64,000 nucleotides of DNA, taken from positions 1,488,001-1,552,000 of the forward strand of contig NZ_JACHLJ010000001.1 of assembly GCF_014204545.1 (NCBI RefSeq). The letters run 5' to 3'. Each line of letters opens with the position of its first letter. Within the stretch, counting starts at the first letter, position 1. Under the pieces are notes generated by a model, which saw nothing but the letters and a program-made list of their open reading frames with translations, searched no databases and had not been told where the DNA came from. Below are positions 52,277-60,258 of the stretch, in pieces. The translations under genes and the position numbers were made by a program. Origin of the DNA: Brevundimonas vesicularis. Its GTDB lineage: Bacteria; Pseudomonadota; Alphaproteobacteria; Caulobacterales; Caulobacteraceae.

Positions 52277-53062
52277 TTAGCCGACGGCGCTGATGCCCCT
52301 CTGAGGCGCCGACGTATCGATATCCAGCCAGGTCGGATCAGGCATGGCGCGGTGGGCGGCGGCCAGGGCTTCGGACCAACGCCGGCCCAGGTCGCGGAAA
52401 TAGGGATCATCCGCTTCGATGCGACGCGCCGTGCCCGTCAGCTGGTCGCGCGGCATGACGATCAGGTCCAGCGGCGGGCCGACGGCGATGTTCGAGCGGA
52501 TGGTCGAATCGAACGAGATCAGCCCCAGCTTGACCGCCTCGGACAGGGAGGTGGAGCTGTGCAGGGCGCGATCCAGAATGGGCTTGCCGTATTTCAGCTC
52601 GCCGATCTGCAGATAGGGCGTATCGGGCCCGCATTCGATGAAGTTGCCCTGCCCGTAGATCAGATACAGCCCCATCTTGCCGCCGGCGATCTGACCGCCC
52701 AGCAGCATGGAGGCGGTGACATTCAACCCGTCTGCGGTCGGCGTCGGCGGCGTATTGATGCTTGCGCGCACGCTGGCCATAGCGTGACCCAGAAGCTGGG
52801 CGGCGCGGAACAGGGTCGGAGCGGTCTGGAGCGTTTCAAGCTCGGTGGAGTCCGGCAGTTTGACCCCGGCTGCGACCATGGCCAGCGCCGTCTGGGTGAC
52901 CGACAGATTGCCCGCCGTCGCAACTGCCAGGATCCGCTCGCCCGGCGACTTGTAGATGTGCAGTTTGCGATAGGACGAGATGTTGTCCACGCCCGCATTG
53001 GTGCGCGTGTCGGCGATCATCGCCAACCCGTCGTCCACCAGCATGCCTACGCAATAGGTCAC
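52277..53062 (-). CDS. Anbu / bacterial proteasome homologue (Ntn-hydrolase peptidase)
   Basis: 261 aa from a GTG at 53060-53062. Begins M-T-Y-C-V-G: removal of Met exposes Thr as catalytic Thr1. Asp in MIADTRTNAG and Lys in SSYRKLHIYKS correspond to D17 and K33 of proteasome beta subunits; RILAVATAGNLS follows. Length and sequence fit Anbu, an HslV relative that forms open helical rings. It has no ATPase partner here. It is the last gene of a four-gene leftward operon with transglutaminase, alpha-E and ATP-grasp genes, 61 nt after the transglutaminase, and is presumed to cleave the peptide that system makes. Confidence 0.9.
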   Translation of the reverse strand: MTYCVGMLVDDGLAMIADTRTNAGVDNISSYRKLHIYKSPGERILAVATAGNLSVTQTALAMVAAGVKLPDSTELETLQTAPTLFRAAQLLGHAMASVRASINTPPTPTADGLNVTASMLLGGQIAGGKMGLYLIYGQGNFIECGPDTPYLQIGELKYGKPILDRALHSSTSLSEAVKLGLISFDSTIRSNIAVGPPLDLIVMPRDQLTGTARRIEADDPYFRDLGRRWSEALAAAHRAMPDPTWLDIDTSAPQRGISAVG

Positions 53063-53123
53063 TTCGCTCTATTCGCTCCCCGCGTTGCGAATCCCCAGAC
53101 GCTAACAGATTCGCGCGTCATGC

Positions 53124-53966
53124 CTATCGGGGCCATCCACTGGATTGCAGTTGTTGCTGGCTCTGTTGCACCGGCCGCACATTCAAGGCGACGGTCAGCT
53201 GCTCCTGGCCGCCGCCATAGCTCGTGCCCCGGATCGGGGTGGCGCCGCGCGCGTCCAGGCCGACCGCGACCCGAACATAGTGTTCGGTCGGACAGATGCC
53301 GTTGGCGGGATCGAACCCGACCCAGCCCAGGTTCTCGACCCAGGCCTCGGCCCAGGCATGGGCGGCGTCCTGATCGTGGCGTCCGTCCTGACGGCTGAGG
53401 TGGCCCGAGACATAGCGGGCCGGCACGCCGAGCAGGCGCGCGGCCGAGATGAAGATCTGCGAATGGTCCTGACAGACGCCGCGCTTCTGGGCGAACGCTT
53501 CGGCGGCGGTGTGGGAGGCGGAGGTCGAGCCGACCTCGAACGCCACCGTATCCTTCAGCGCGCCCATCAACTGATGCATCCGGCCCAGCGTCGCGCCCTC
53601 AGAAATGGAGCGGGCGAAATCGATGATACCGGCGTCGGCCTTGGTCATCGGGGTGTCGCGCAGATAGACGATGGGCGACAGGCGTTCGGCCTGCCCTTTC
53701 ACGACGCCGCCCGTCTCGACGGTCGAGACCTCGCCTGTGACGCGGATGGTCAGGGCGTCGGTCGGCCGCTCGGTGTAGAGGCTGTGGACGATGTTGCCGA
53801 ACGCGTCCTCGCTGCGCCGCAGCCGGGCGTCCACATCGGTTTCGATCCGCCAGTCGCGGACCTGCTGGCTCTCACACGACTTGGGCGTCAGGCGCAGCAT
53901 CTGGACGATGAACCGCGCGGGCCGGGCGTAGGCGTAGCGGGTGGAGTGATCGATCCGGATCCGCAT
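53124..53966 (-). CDS. Transglutaminase-like cysteine protease of the Anbu/ATP-grasp cluster
   Basis: 280 aa. N-terminal beta-sandwich (RIRIDHSTRYAYARPARFIVQ) then the papain-like core with catalytic Cys in KRGVCQDHSQIFI, His in AAHAWAEAWVENLGW and Asp in VGFDPANG. The EHYVRVAVGLDARGATPIRG segment at the C-terminus is usual for this family. Such proteins act as peptidases or amide-cleaving enzymes. Separated by only 2 nt from alpha-E. Possibly processes a tag or peptide ligated by the ATP-grasp partner. Confidence 0.9.
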   Translation of the reverse strand: MRIRIDHSTRYAYARPARFIVQMLRLTPKSCESQQVRDWRIETDVDARLRRSEDAFGNIVHSLYTERPTDALTIRVTGEVSTVETGGVVKGQAERLSPIVYLRDTPMTKADAGIIDFARSISEGATLGRMHQLMGALKDTVAFEVGSTSASHTAAEAFAQKRGVCQDHSQIFISAARLLGVPARYVSGHLSRQDGRHDQDAAHAWAEAWVENLGWVGFDPANGICPTEHYVRVAVGLDARGATPIRGTSYGGGQEQLTVALNVRPVQQSQQQLQSSGWPR

Positions 53967-53968
53967 GG

Positions 53969-54907
53969 TCAGACCAGATACTGTTCGTGGACGGCCGCGG
54001 CCAGGGCGTTGTTCTCGTTCAGGAAGCTCTGAATGTATTCGTGCAGGCCGGACTGGAAGATGTCCTCGATCTTGGCCTCATTGAACTGGCTGAGGCGATT
54101 GGAGGCCAGCCGTTGCGCGGGGCCGCGCCGACCGTAGTCGGTCGCCAGCTTCTCCAGATAGCTGACGATCATGCCCTGACACGAGGCCAGCGAACGCGGC
54201 ATCTGGCGGTTCAGCACCAACAGGTCCGCAACCAACCACGGCCGCACGCTCTCGCGGTAGACCCAACGATAGGCGGTCAGGGCCGAAACCTCGCGCAGAA
54301 GGGTCGTCCACTGGAAGTAGTCCAGTTGCCCCCCCACCCGTTCGCCGGGCGGCAGCAGCAGGTGATATTTCACGTCCAGCAGGCGCGCGGTGTTGTCGGC
54401 CCGCTCGATCGCCATGCCCAGTCGCAGGAACCAGTAGGCGTCGTTCCTGAGCATGGTCCGCGACGAGGCGCCCTCCACCGCCAGGGACGTCGATTTCACG
54501 AAGTCGAGGAAGTTGGTGAAGTCGTCGCGCTTGGTCGGTTCGCCCAGTTCGTTCAGACCGTTCCAGGCGCCGTTGATCGCCTCCCACAGTTCGATGGTCA
54601 GGGCGGTGCGCACCGAGCGCGCGTTGGTTCGCGCCTTGGTGATGCAGGCCTTGATCGAGGTCGGATTGTCGAAGCCGAAGGCCAGATATTCCCGCACGGA
54701 CTTTTCCGACACGGTGCGTCCGGTCGCGTCGAAGCCGGCCTTGACCCCCGACGAGGCGATGGCCCCGGCCCAGGCGGTGACGGCGGCCTGATCTTTCGCC
54801 GGCAGGGCGGCGAGACGGATCGCCGCCTCCAGAATACGAGCGAGAAAGTCCGCCCGCTCCATGTAGCGGCCGGTCCAATAGAGGCTGTCTGCGGTGCGTG
54901 AAAGCAT
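53969..54907 (-). CDS. Alpha-E domain protein
   Basis: 312 aa, almost entirely alpha-helical. Starts MLSRTADSLYWTGRYMERADFLARI, the alpha-E signature, with INGAWNGLNELGEP and AYWFLRLGMAIERADNTARLLDVKYHLLL. The conserved E-R-A-D and acidic/His pairs suggest a catalytic or metal-binding helix bundle, but the reaction is not known. Its start overlaps the ATP-grasp stop (TGATG), so the two are made together, and in some bacteria they are fused. Confidence 0.92.
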   Translation of the reverse strand: MLSRTADSLYWTGRYMERADFLARILEAAIRLAALPAKDQAAVTAWAGAIASSGVKAGFDATGRTVSEKSVREYLAFGFDNPTSIKACITKARTNARSVRTALTIELWEAINGAWNGLNELGEPTKRDDFTNFLDFVKSTSLAVEGASSRTMLRNDAYWFLRLGMAIERADNTARLLDVKYHLLLPPGERVGGQLDYFQWTTLLREVSALTAYRWVYRESVRPWLVADLLVLNRQMPRSLASCQGMIVSYLEKLATDYGRRGPAQRLASNRLSQFNEAKIEDIFQSGLHEYIQSFLNENNALAAAVHEQYLV

Positions 54908-56328
54908 CAGTTGTCCAGCACCCAGGTGTCCTTGGTTCCGCCGCCCTGGCTGGAGTTCACCACCAGCGACCCTTCCTTCAGCGCCACCCGCGTCAAGCCG
55001 CCGGGCGCGACGCGCACGCCGGCCGGGCTGGACAGGACGAACGGCCTGAGATCGACGTGGCGGGGCGACAGGGCGCCGCCGTTCAGCGTCGGGGCCGTCG
55101 ACAGGCTCAGCGTCGGCTGGGCGATGAAGTCGTCGGGATCGGCGATCAGCTTGGCGCGAAAATCCTCGATCTCGGCCTTTGTCGAGGTCGGCCCGACCAG
55201 CATGCCGTAGCCGCCCGATCCGCCGACTTCCTTGACCACCAGTTCAGGCAGCTTATCCAGCACTTCCTTCAGGGCGTCCGGCTCGCGACAGCGCCAGGTC
55301 GGCACGTTCTGCAGGATCGCATCCTCACCCGTGAAGAAGCGGATGATCTCGGGCATGTAGGTATAGACGGCCTTGTCGTCGGCCACGCCCGTCCCGACCG
55401 CATTGGCCAAGGTCACCCGCCCGGCGAAATAGGCCGACATCAGCCCCGGCACCCCGATGGTGGAGTTGGGCATGAAGGTCAGGGGATCGAGGAAGTCGTC
55501 ATCGATGCGGCGATAGATGACATCGACGCGCTTGGGCCCCTCAGTCGTGCGCATGAAGACGGTGTCGTCATTGACGAACAGGTCCGTGCCCTGGACCAGC
55601 TCGACGCCCAGCTTGTCGGCCAGGAAGCTGTGCTCATAGTAGGCCGAGTTGAAGGGGCCGGGCGTCAGCACGACGATGGTCGGATCCGCCCCCGCCCCTG
55701 CCGGCGCCGAGGCCTGCAACGAGCGCAGCAGCATGTCGGTGTAGATCTCGACGGGACGCACGGCGTGTTCCGCGAACAGGTCGGGGAACAGCCGCATCAT
55801 CATCTCGCGGTTCTCCAGCATATAGGAGACCCCCGACGGCGTGCGGCAGTTGTCTTCCAAAACGTAGAAGCCGTCCTCGCCCGTGCGCACCAGATCCACA
55901 CCCGAGATATGGCACCAGACATCGCCCGGTGGACGACGCCCCTGCATCTCGGGCCGATAATGCGGATTGGTCAGGATCAGATCAGCCGGGACGATGCCCG
56001 CCTTGATGCAGTCCTGCGGCCCATAAATGTCTTTCAGGAAAGCGTTGATGGCGGTGACCCGCTGCTTCAGCCCCTTTTCCAGACCGCCCCATTCGTCCGC
56101 GCCGATGATGCGCGGCACGACATCGAAGGGGATCAGCCGCTCGTTGGATTCCTCGTCGCCATAGACGGCGAAGGTCACGCCCATTCGGCGGAAGAAAAGC
56201 TCCGCCTGGCGCGAGCGCGCCTGCAGCAGATCGGCCGGCGCGTTTTCCAACCACGCCGCCAGCGTCTTGTAGCTGTCGCGGATCGCACCCGATCCGCCGC
56301 CGTTCATTTCGTCGAAAGCTCTCGTCAT
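54907..56328 (-). CDS. Circularly permuted ATP-grasp type 2 ligase
   Basis: 473 aa from the ATG at 56326-56328 (MTRAFDEMNGGGS), chosen to match the family N-terminus with a purine-rich stretch upstream. Motifs: LIPFDVVPRIIGADEW, FLKDIYGPQDCIKAGIVPADLI, VWCHISGVDLVRTGEDGFYVLEDN, VVLTPGPFNSAYYEHSFLADKLGVELVQG, and a late KEVGGSGGYGMLVGPTSTKAE lid. The permuted ATP-grasp fold predicts an amide or peptide ligase. First gene of the operon with alpha-E, transglutaminase and Anbu. Substrate unknown. Confidence 0.92.
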   Translation of the reverse strand: MTRAFDEMNGGGSGAIRDSYKTLAAWLENAPADLLQARSRQAELFFRRMGVTFAVYGDEESNERLIPFDVVPRIIGADEWGGLEKGLKQRVTAINAFLKDIYGPQDCIKAGIVPADLILTNPHYRPEMQGRRPPGDVWCHISGVDLVRTGEDGFYVLEDNCRTPSGVSYMLENREMMMRLFPDLFAEHAVRPVEIYTDMLLRSLQASAPAGAGADPTIVVLTPGPFNSAYYEHSFLADKLGVELVQGTDLFVNDDTVFMRTTEGPKRVDVIYRRIDDDFLDPLTFMPNSTIGVPGLMSAYFAGRVTLANAVGTGVADDKAVYTYMPEIIRFFTGEDAILQNVPTWRCREPDALKEVLDKLPELVVKEVGGSGGYGMLVGPTSTKAEIEDFRAKLIADPDDFIAQPTLSLSTAPTLNGGALSPRHVDLRPFVLSSPAGVRVAPGGLTRVALKEGSLVVNSSQGGGTKDTWVLDN

Positions 56329-56408
56329 CCGCCCCCGCCGCGTTGAAGTCGCAGCTTGAACGGTCACGAACGTAAAGCGCAACAGTTTTGTTGCACTGCG
56401 GCGACGCC

Positions 56409-57617
56409 TTATCCGACGGCCACCGCCTTCATCGACACCGCGGGATCGGCCAGCTTGTCCACGTCCACAGGCGTCGCCTTGGCGATCAACTGCTTGCCGG
56501 CCATGAACTCGGGCGGCGCGTTGACGGCCTCTACGCAGACGATGCGGTCGCCGTTCAGATGGAAGACCGCAAAGCCCGACGCCGTTGGGTCGCCGCGCAC
56601 CACCTGTCGGTCGGCGTCGAACGGCAGGCCGGCGATCTGCAGCTTGACGTCATACTGGTCCGACCAGAACCAGGGCACTTCCGGCGTCGGTCCGGCCCGT
56701 CCGACGATGGCGGCGGCCGCCTGTTTGGCCTGCTCCAAGGCGTTGGGCACGCTTTCCAGCCGATGATGCACGCCGCCGTGGACCGGAATGGGTCGTCGCG
56801 TCATATCGCCGACGGCGAAGATCGCCCGGTCACTGGTCCGCGCTTCACCGTCCACCACCACGCCGTCGTCGCAGGTCAGGCCGGCCGATCGCGCCAGGGC
56901 GTCGCAAGCCAATGCGCCGACCCCCACCAACACCGCATCCGCCCGCACCACCGATCCGTCGGCCAGGCTCACGCCGTCGCGGGCCACGGCGACCACCTCC
57001 GTGTCCGTCAGGATTTCGACGCCGTGCGACCGGTGCTGCGCCGTGAAGAAGGCCGACAGGGTCTCGGACGCCACCCGCGCCAGCACGCGCGGCGCCCGCT
57101 CGATCACCACCGCCTCGGCGCCCAGGGCCCGCGCCGACGCCGCCGCCTCCAGCCCTACATAGCCGCCGCCGACCACCGCCAGACGCTTGCCGGGCCCCAG
57201 GACAGCCTTCAGTCGCTCGGCGTCCTTCATCGTGCGCAGTTCGAGCAGATCGGGATGATCCCCGCCCGGAACCGGCAGCTTGCGCGCCGTCGATCCGGTC
57301 GCCAGCACAAGGATGTCATAGGCCTCCGACGAGCCGTCATGGAAAACAACCGTCTTCGCTGCGGGGTCCACCGCCACCGCGACCATTGAGCCCCGGAAGT
57401 CGATGTTTTGCTCGGCGTAGAAGCTCAGAGGCCGCAGCAGCAGCGCCTCCAAATCCGCCTCTCCCTTCAGCCAGGCCTTGGACAAGGGCGGCCGCTGATA
57501 CGGCGGCGCATCCTCCTCGCCCGCCAGCACGATGGGGCCGTCATGCCCATACTGCCGCAGGAAGGCCGCGACGGAGCCGCCAGCGTGCCCGGCGCCGATG
57601 ATGAGAACCTTGGTCAT
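56409..57617 (-). CDS. NAD(P)H:ferredoxin/rubredoxin-type FAD reductase
   Basis: 402 aa from the ATG at 57615-57617 (MTKVLIIGAGHAGGSVAAFL), which gives the FAD dinucleotide loop directly at the N-terminus. Further motifs: YQRPPLSKAWLKG, LVLATGSTARKLP, the NAD loop RLAVVGGGYVGLEAAASA and the FAD-closing IFAVGDMTRRPI, with a C-terminal reductase domain (WFWSDQYDVKLQIAG). This is the ferredoxin-reductase family that supplies Rieske or P450 oxygenases, though no oxygenase is nearby. It is 80 nt upstream of the ATP-grasp gene and may share its promoter. Confidence 0.9.
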   Translation of the reverse strand: MTKVLIIGAGHAGGSVAAFLRQYGHDGPIVLAGEEDAPPYQRPPLSKAWLKGEADLEALLLRPLSFYAEQNIDFRGSMVAVAVDPAAKTVVFHDGSSEAYDILVLATGSTARKLPVPGGDHPDLLELRTMKDAERLKAVLGPGKRLAVVGGGYVGLEAAASARALGAEAVVIERAPRVLARVASETLSAFFTAQHRSHGVEILTDTEVVAVARDGVSLADGSVVRADAVLVGVGALACDALARSAGLTCDDGVVVDGEARTSDRAIFAVGDMTRRPIPVHGGVHHRLESVPNALEQAKQAAAAIVGRAGPTPEVPWFWSDQYDVKLQIAGLPFDADRQVVRGDPTASGFAVFHLNGDRIVCVEAVNAPPEFMAGKQLIAKATPVDVDKLADPAVSMKAVAVG

Positions 57618-57652
57618 GGGCGGACAGATAGAGCGGTGCGCGGGCTGAGGTA

Positions 57653-57719
57653 AGTCGTGATTGGTGAATCGTGAGCCGTGATTGAGCCTAGACCCAATCA
57701 CGAGTCACCAGTCACGACT
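57653..57719. repeat. Imperfect 22-nt inverted repeat
   Basis: 57653-57674 and 57698-57719 are inverted copies matching at 20 of 22 positions, built of TCGTGA / TCACGA units with internal direct repeats. It lies in the divergent gap between the reductase and yerC and looks like a dispersed intergenic element rather than an operator. Confidence 0.6.
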
Positions 57720-57768
57720 CACGCCGCACCCCTTGACCGTTCCACCGTTACAGCATAGTGGAACGCGC

Positions 57769-58059
57769 ATGACGACCCCGCCCGCCCGTGACGACCTGCA
57801 TGACGCCTTGCTGTCGATGCAGACGCGCGCCGAGATCGACGCCTTTCTGGCCGATCTTTGCACGCCTGCGGAACTGCGCGCCTTCTCCGAGCGCTGGCAG
57901 GTCGCGCGCCTGCTCGACGCCGGCGGCAAATCCTATCGCGAGATCGCCGCCGAGGCCCATGCCAGCCCCACCACCGTCGTTCGCGTCGCCCGCTATCTGA
58001 AAGACATGCCGCATCAGGGCTATCGCCTCGCCCTGGACCGCCTGAAGAACAAGAACTGA
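57769..58059 (+). CDS. YerC/YecD-type TrpR-like regulator
   Basis: 96 aa from the ATG at 57769. TrpR-like helix-turn-helix: LCTPAELRAFSERWQVARLL, YREIAAEAHASPTTVVRVARYL. Begins the histidine operon, 10 nt before hisG, the usual place for this family in alphaproteobacteria, so it probably regulates his transcription in response to a small ligand. A TTGACC at 57733-57738 may be part of the operon promoter. Confidence 0.88.
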   Translation: MTTPPARDDLHDALLSMQTRAEIDAFLADLCTPAELRAFSERWQVARLLDAGGKSYREIAAEAHASPTTVVRVARYLKDMPHQGYRLALDRLKNKN

Positions 58060-58069
58060 GTATCCGAAC

Positions 58070-58951
58070 ATGAGCACCGTGCAGGGCCGGCTTCGCATCG
58101 CCGTCCAGAAATCCGGCCGTCTGGCCGACCGCAGCCTCGACCTGATCCGCGACGCGGGTCTGAAATGGGTCAAGGGTCACAACGACCTGCTGTACCGGGT
58201 CGAGAACTATCCGATCGACCTGCTGCGCGTCCGCGACGACGACATCCCCACCTTCGTGGCGGACGGTGTGTGCGACCTGGGCATCGTCGGCGAGAACGTG
58301 CTGGAGGAAGGCCGCAACGGCGGGCCGAACGCCTCGATCGTCATGCCGCTGGGCTTCGGTCGCTGCACGCTCAAGATCGCCACGCCTCCGACCCTGGCCT
58401 ATGACGGTCCGGCCTCGCTGGAGGGCTTACGCATCGCCACCTCCTATCCTAAAATCCTGCGCCGCTTCCTCGACGAACGCGGGGTCAAGGCCGACATCGT
58501 GGTCATGCGCGGCGCCGTCGAGGTCGCGCCGCGGCTGAAACTGGCCGCCGCCATCTGCGACCTGGTCTCGACCGGCGCGACGCTGGAGGCCAACGGCCTG
58601 GGAGCCAAGGATACGGTTCTGGAAAGCCAGGCCGTGCTGATCCAGTCGCCCGTGGCGCCCGAGCCCGCATTGCAGCAGTTGTTGGACAGCGTCATCGAGC
58701 GGATGGCGGGCGTGGTGTCCTCGCAAGGCGCCAAATACGTCATGCTGAACGCCCCGCGCTCGGCCCTGGACGAGATCACCGCCATCCTGCCCGGCGCCGG
58801 CTCGCCCACTGTCATGCCCCTGATGGGTCGCGACGATGCGGTCGCCGTCCACGCCGTCTGTCAGGAGGCCGTCTTCTGGGAGACGCTTGAGAAGCTGAAG
58901 GCCGCCGGCGCCTCGGCCATCCTGGTCCTGCCGATCGAGAAGATGATGTGA
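58070..58951 (+). CDS. hisG: ATP phosphoribosyltransferase, long form
   Basis: 293 aa. Starts LRIAVQKSGRLADRSLDLI; catalytic domain has DDIPTFVADGVCDLGIVGENV, RIATSYPKILRRFL and the PRPP loop DLVSTGATLEANGL. The C-terminal 75 residues (VMLNAPRSALDEITAILPGAGSPTVMPL...) form the ACT-like histidine-feedback domain, so this is the self-regulated long form needing no HisZ. Catalyses the first step of histidine synthesis. Stop overlaps the hisD start (TGATG). Confidence 0.96.
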   Translation: MSTVQGRLRIAVQKSGRLADRSLDLIRDAGLKWVKGHNDLLYRVENYPIDLLRVRDDDIPTFVADGVCDLGIVGENVLEEGRNGGPNASIVMPLGFGRCTLKIATPPTLAYDGPASLEGLRIATSYPKILRRFLDERGVKADIVVMRGAVEVAPRLKLAAAICDLVSTGATLEANGLGAKDTVLESQAVLIQSPVAPEPALQQLLDSVIERMAGVVSSQGAKYVMLNAPRSALDEITAILPGAGSPTVMPLMGRDDAVAVHAVCQEAVFWETLEKLKAAGASAILVLPIEKMM

Positions 58952-60258
58952 TGAAACGCATCGACTGGTCTTCCCTCGACGTCGCCGGCAAGACGGCCGC
59001 CTTGGCCCGCCCGGCCCAACGCACCGCCGGCGATGTGACCGAGGTCGTGCGCACCATTCTCGACGACGTGCGCCAGCGCGGCGGCGTGGCCGTAACCGAC
59101 TGGTGCCTGAAGCTGGACAAGGCGCCGCCCCGTCGCATCGCCATCACGCCCGAGGCCGTCGCCGAGGCGCGCAACGCCCTGCCGCCCGGCGACGTGCGCG
59201 CCCTGCGCATGGCGGCCGACAATGTGCGCGTCTTCCACCAGGCGACCCGGCCCGAGGACACTCCCTTCGTCGAGACGACGCCTGGCGTGCGCTCGAAACT
59301 GGCCTGGCGCCCCATCGCCTCGGCCGGCCTCTATATTCCCGGCGGCACCGCGCCGCTGTTTTCTTCGCTGCTGATGCTGGCCATTCCGGCCGGCGTCGCG
59401 GGCGTGGGCCAGCGCGTCGCCGTCACGCCGCCGAACAAGGATGGCGGCATTCACCCCGCCATGATCCTGGCCGCCGCAGAGGCGGAGCTGGACGCCATCT
59501 GGCTGATGGGCGGCGCCCAGGCCATCGCCGCCCTGACCTTCGGCGTCGAACTTGAGGACGGAATCATCCCGGCCTGCGACAAGCTGTTCGGACCCGGCAA
59601 CGCCTATGTGGCCGAGGCCAAAAAGCAGGCGAGCGCCCTGCCGGGCGGCCCCGCCGTCGACATGCCGGCCGGCCCGTCGGAGTTGATGGTCATCGTCGAT
59701 CGCGACGCCGCGCCCGAGATCGCCGCCGCCGACCTGCTCAGCCAGGCCGAGCACGATGCGGATGCGCAGGTTCTGCTGGTCTCCACCAGCCGCGCCACCA
59801 TCGACTACATCCTGAGCGAGGTGGAGGTTCAGGTCGCAACCCTGCCCCGCGAAGCCATCGCCCGCGCCTCTCTGAACGAGGCCCGCGCCATTCTGGTCCG
59901 CGACCTCGACGCCGCCGCAGAAGTCACCAACCTCTATGGCCCTGAACACCTGGCGATCCAGATCGACGATCCCGAGCCGCTGGTCGATTCGATCAAGGCC
60001 GCCGGGGCCGTCTTCGTCGGCCGGTTCGCCGCCGAGACGCTGGGTGACTATGCCGCCGGTCCCAGCCACGTCCTGCCGACCGACGGCGGCGCCCGCACCC
60101 TGGGCGGCGTCACCACCGCCAGCTTCATGACCACCATGTCGGTCCAGCTGGTGTCCGAGGCCGGCGCCCGTCAGCTGGCCCCTATCGCCGCCCGTCTGGC
60201 CCGGATGGAGGGCCTGGAAGCCCACGCGCGCGCTGCCGATCTGAGGGCCGAAGGATGA
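58951..60258 (+). CDS. hisD: Histidinol dehydrogenase
   Basis: 435 aa from the ATG at 58951 (an overlapping GTG at 58948 is less likely). Motifs: GLYIPGGTAPLFSSLLMLAIPA, WLMGGAQAIAALTFG, DKLFGPGNAYVAEAKKQ, MPAGPSELMV, and zinc-site QAEHDADAQVLLV and AGPSHVLPTDGGA. Zn-dependent two-step oxidation of histidinol to histidine, NAD+-linked. Overlaps the next gene by ATGA (60255-60258). Confidence 0.97.
   Translation: MKRIDWSSLDVAGKTAALARPAQRTAGDVTEVVRTILDDVRQRGGVAVTDWCLKLDKAPPRRIAITPEAVAEARNALPPGDVRALRMAADNVRVFHQATRPEDTPFVETTPGVRSKLAWRPIASAGLYIPGGTAPLFSSLLMLAIPAGVAGVGQRVAVTPPNKDGGIHPAMILAAAEAELDAIWLMGGAQAIAALTFGVELEDGIIPACDKLFGPGNAYVAEAKKQASALPGGPAVDMPAGPSELMVIVDRDAAPEIAAADLLSQAEHDADAQVLLVSTSRATIDYILSEVEVQVATLPREAIARASLNEARAILVRDLDAAAEVTNLYGPEHLAIQIDDPEPLVDSIKAAGAVFVGRFAAETLGDYAAGPSHVLPTDGGARTLGGVTTASFMTTMSVQLVSEAGARQLAPIAARLARMEGLEAHARAADLRAEG

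Noticed and set aside
52277-53062. HslV or a true 20S beta subunit
   Set aside because: No HslU, no alpha subunit, and the length and companions (alpha-E, ATP-grasp, transglutaminase) are those of Anbu.
58861-60225. 454-codon minus-strand frame over hisD
   Set aside because: Shadow of hisD; no SD and no domain.
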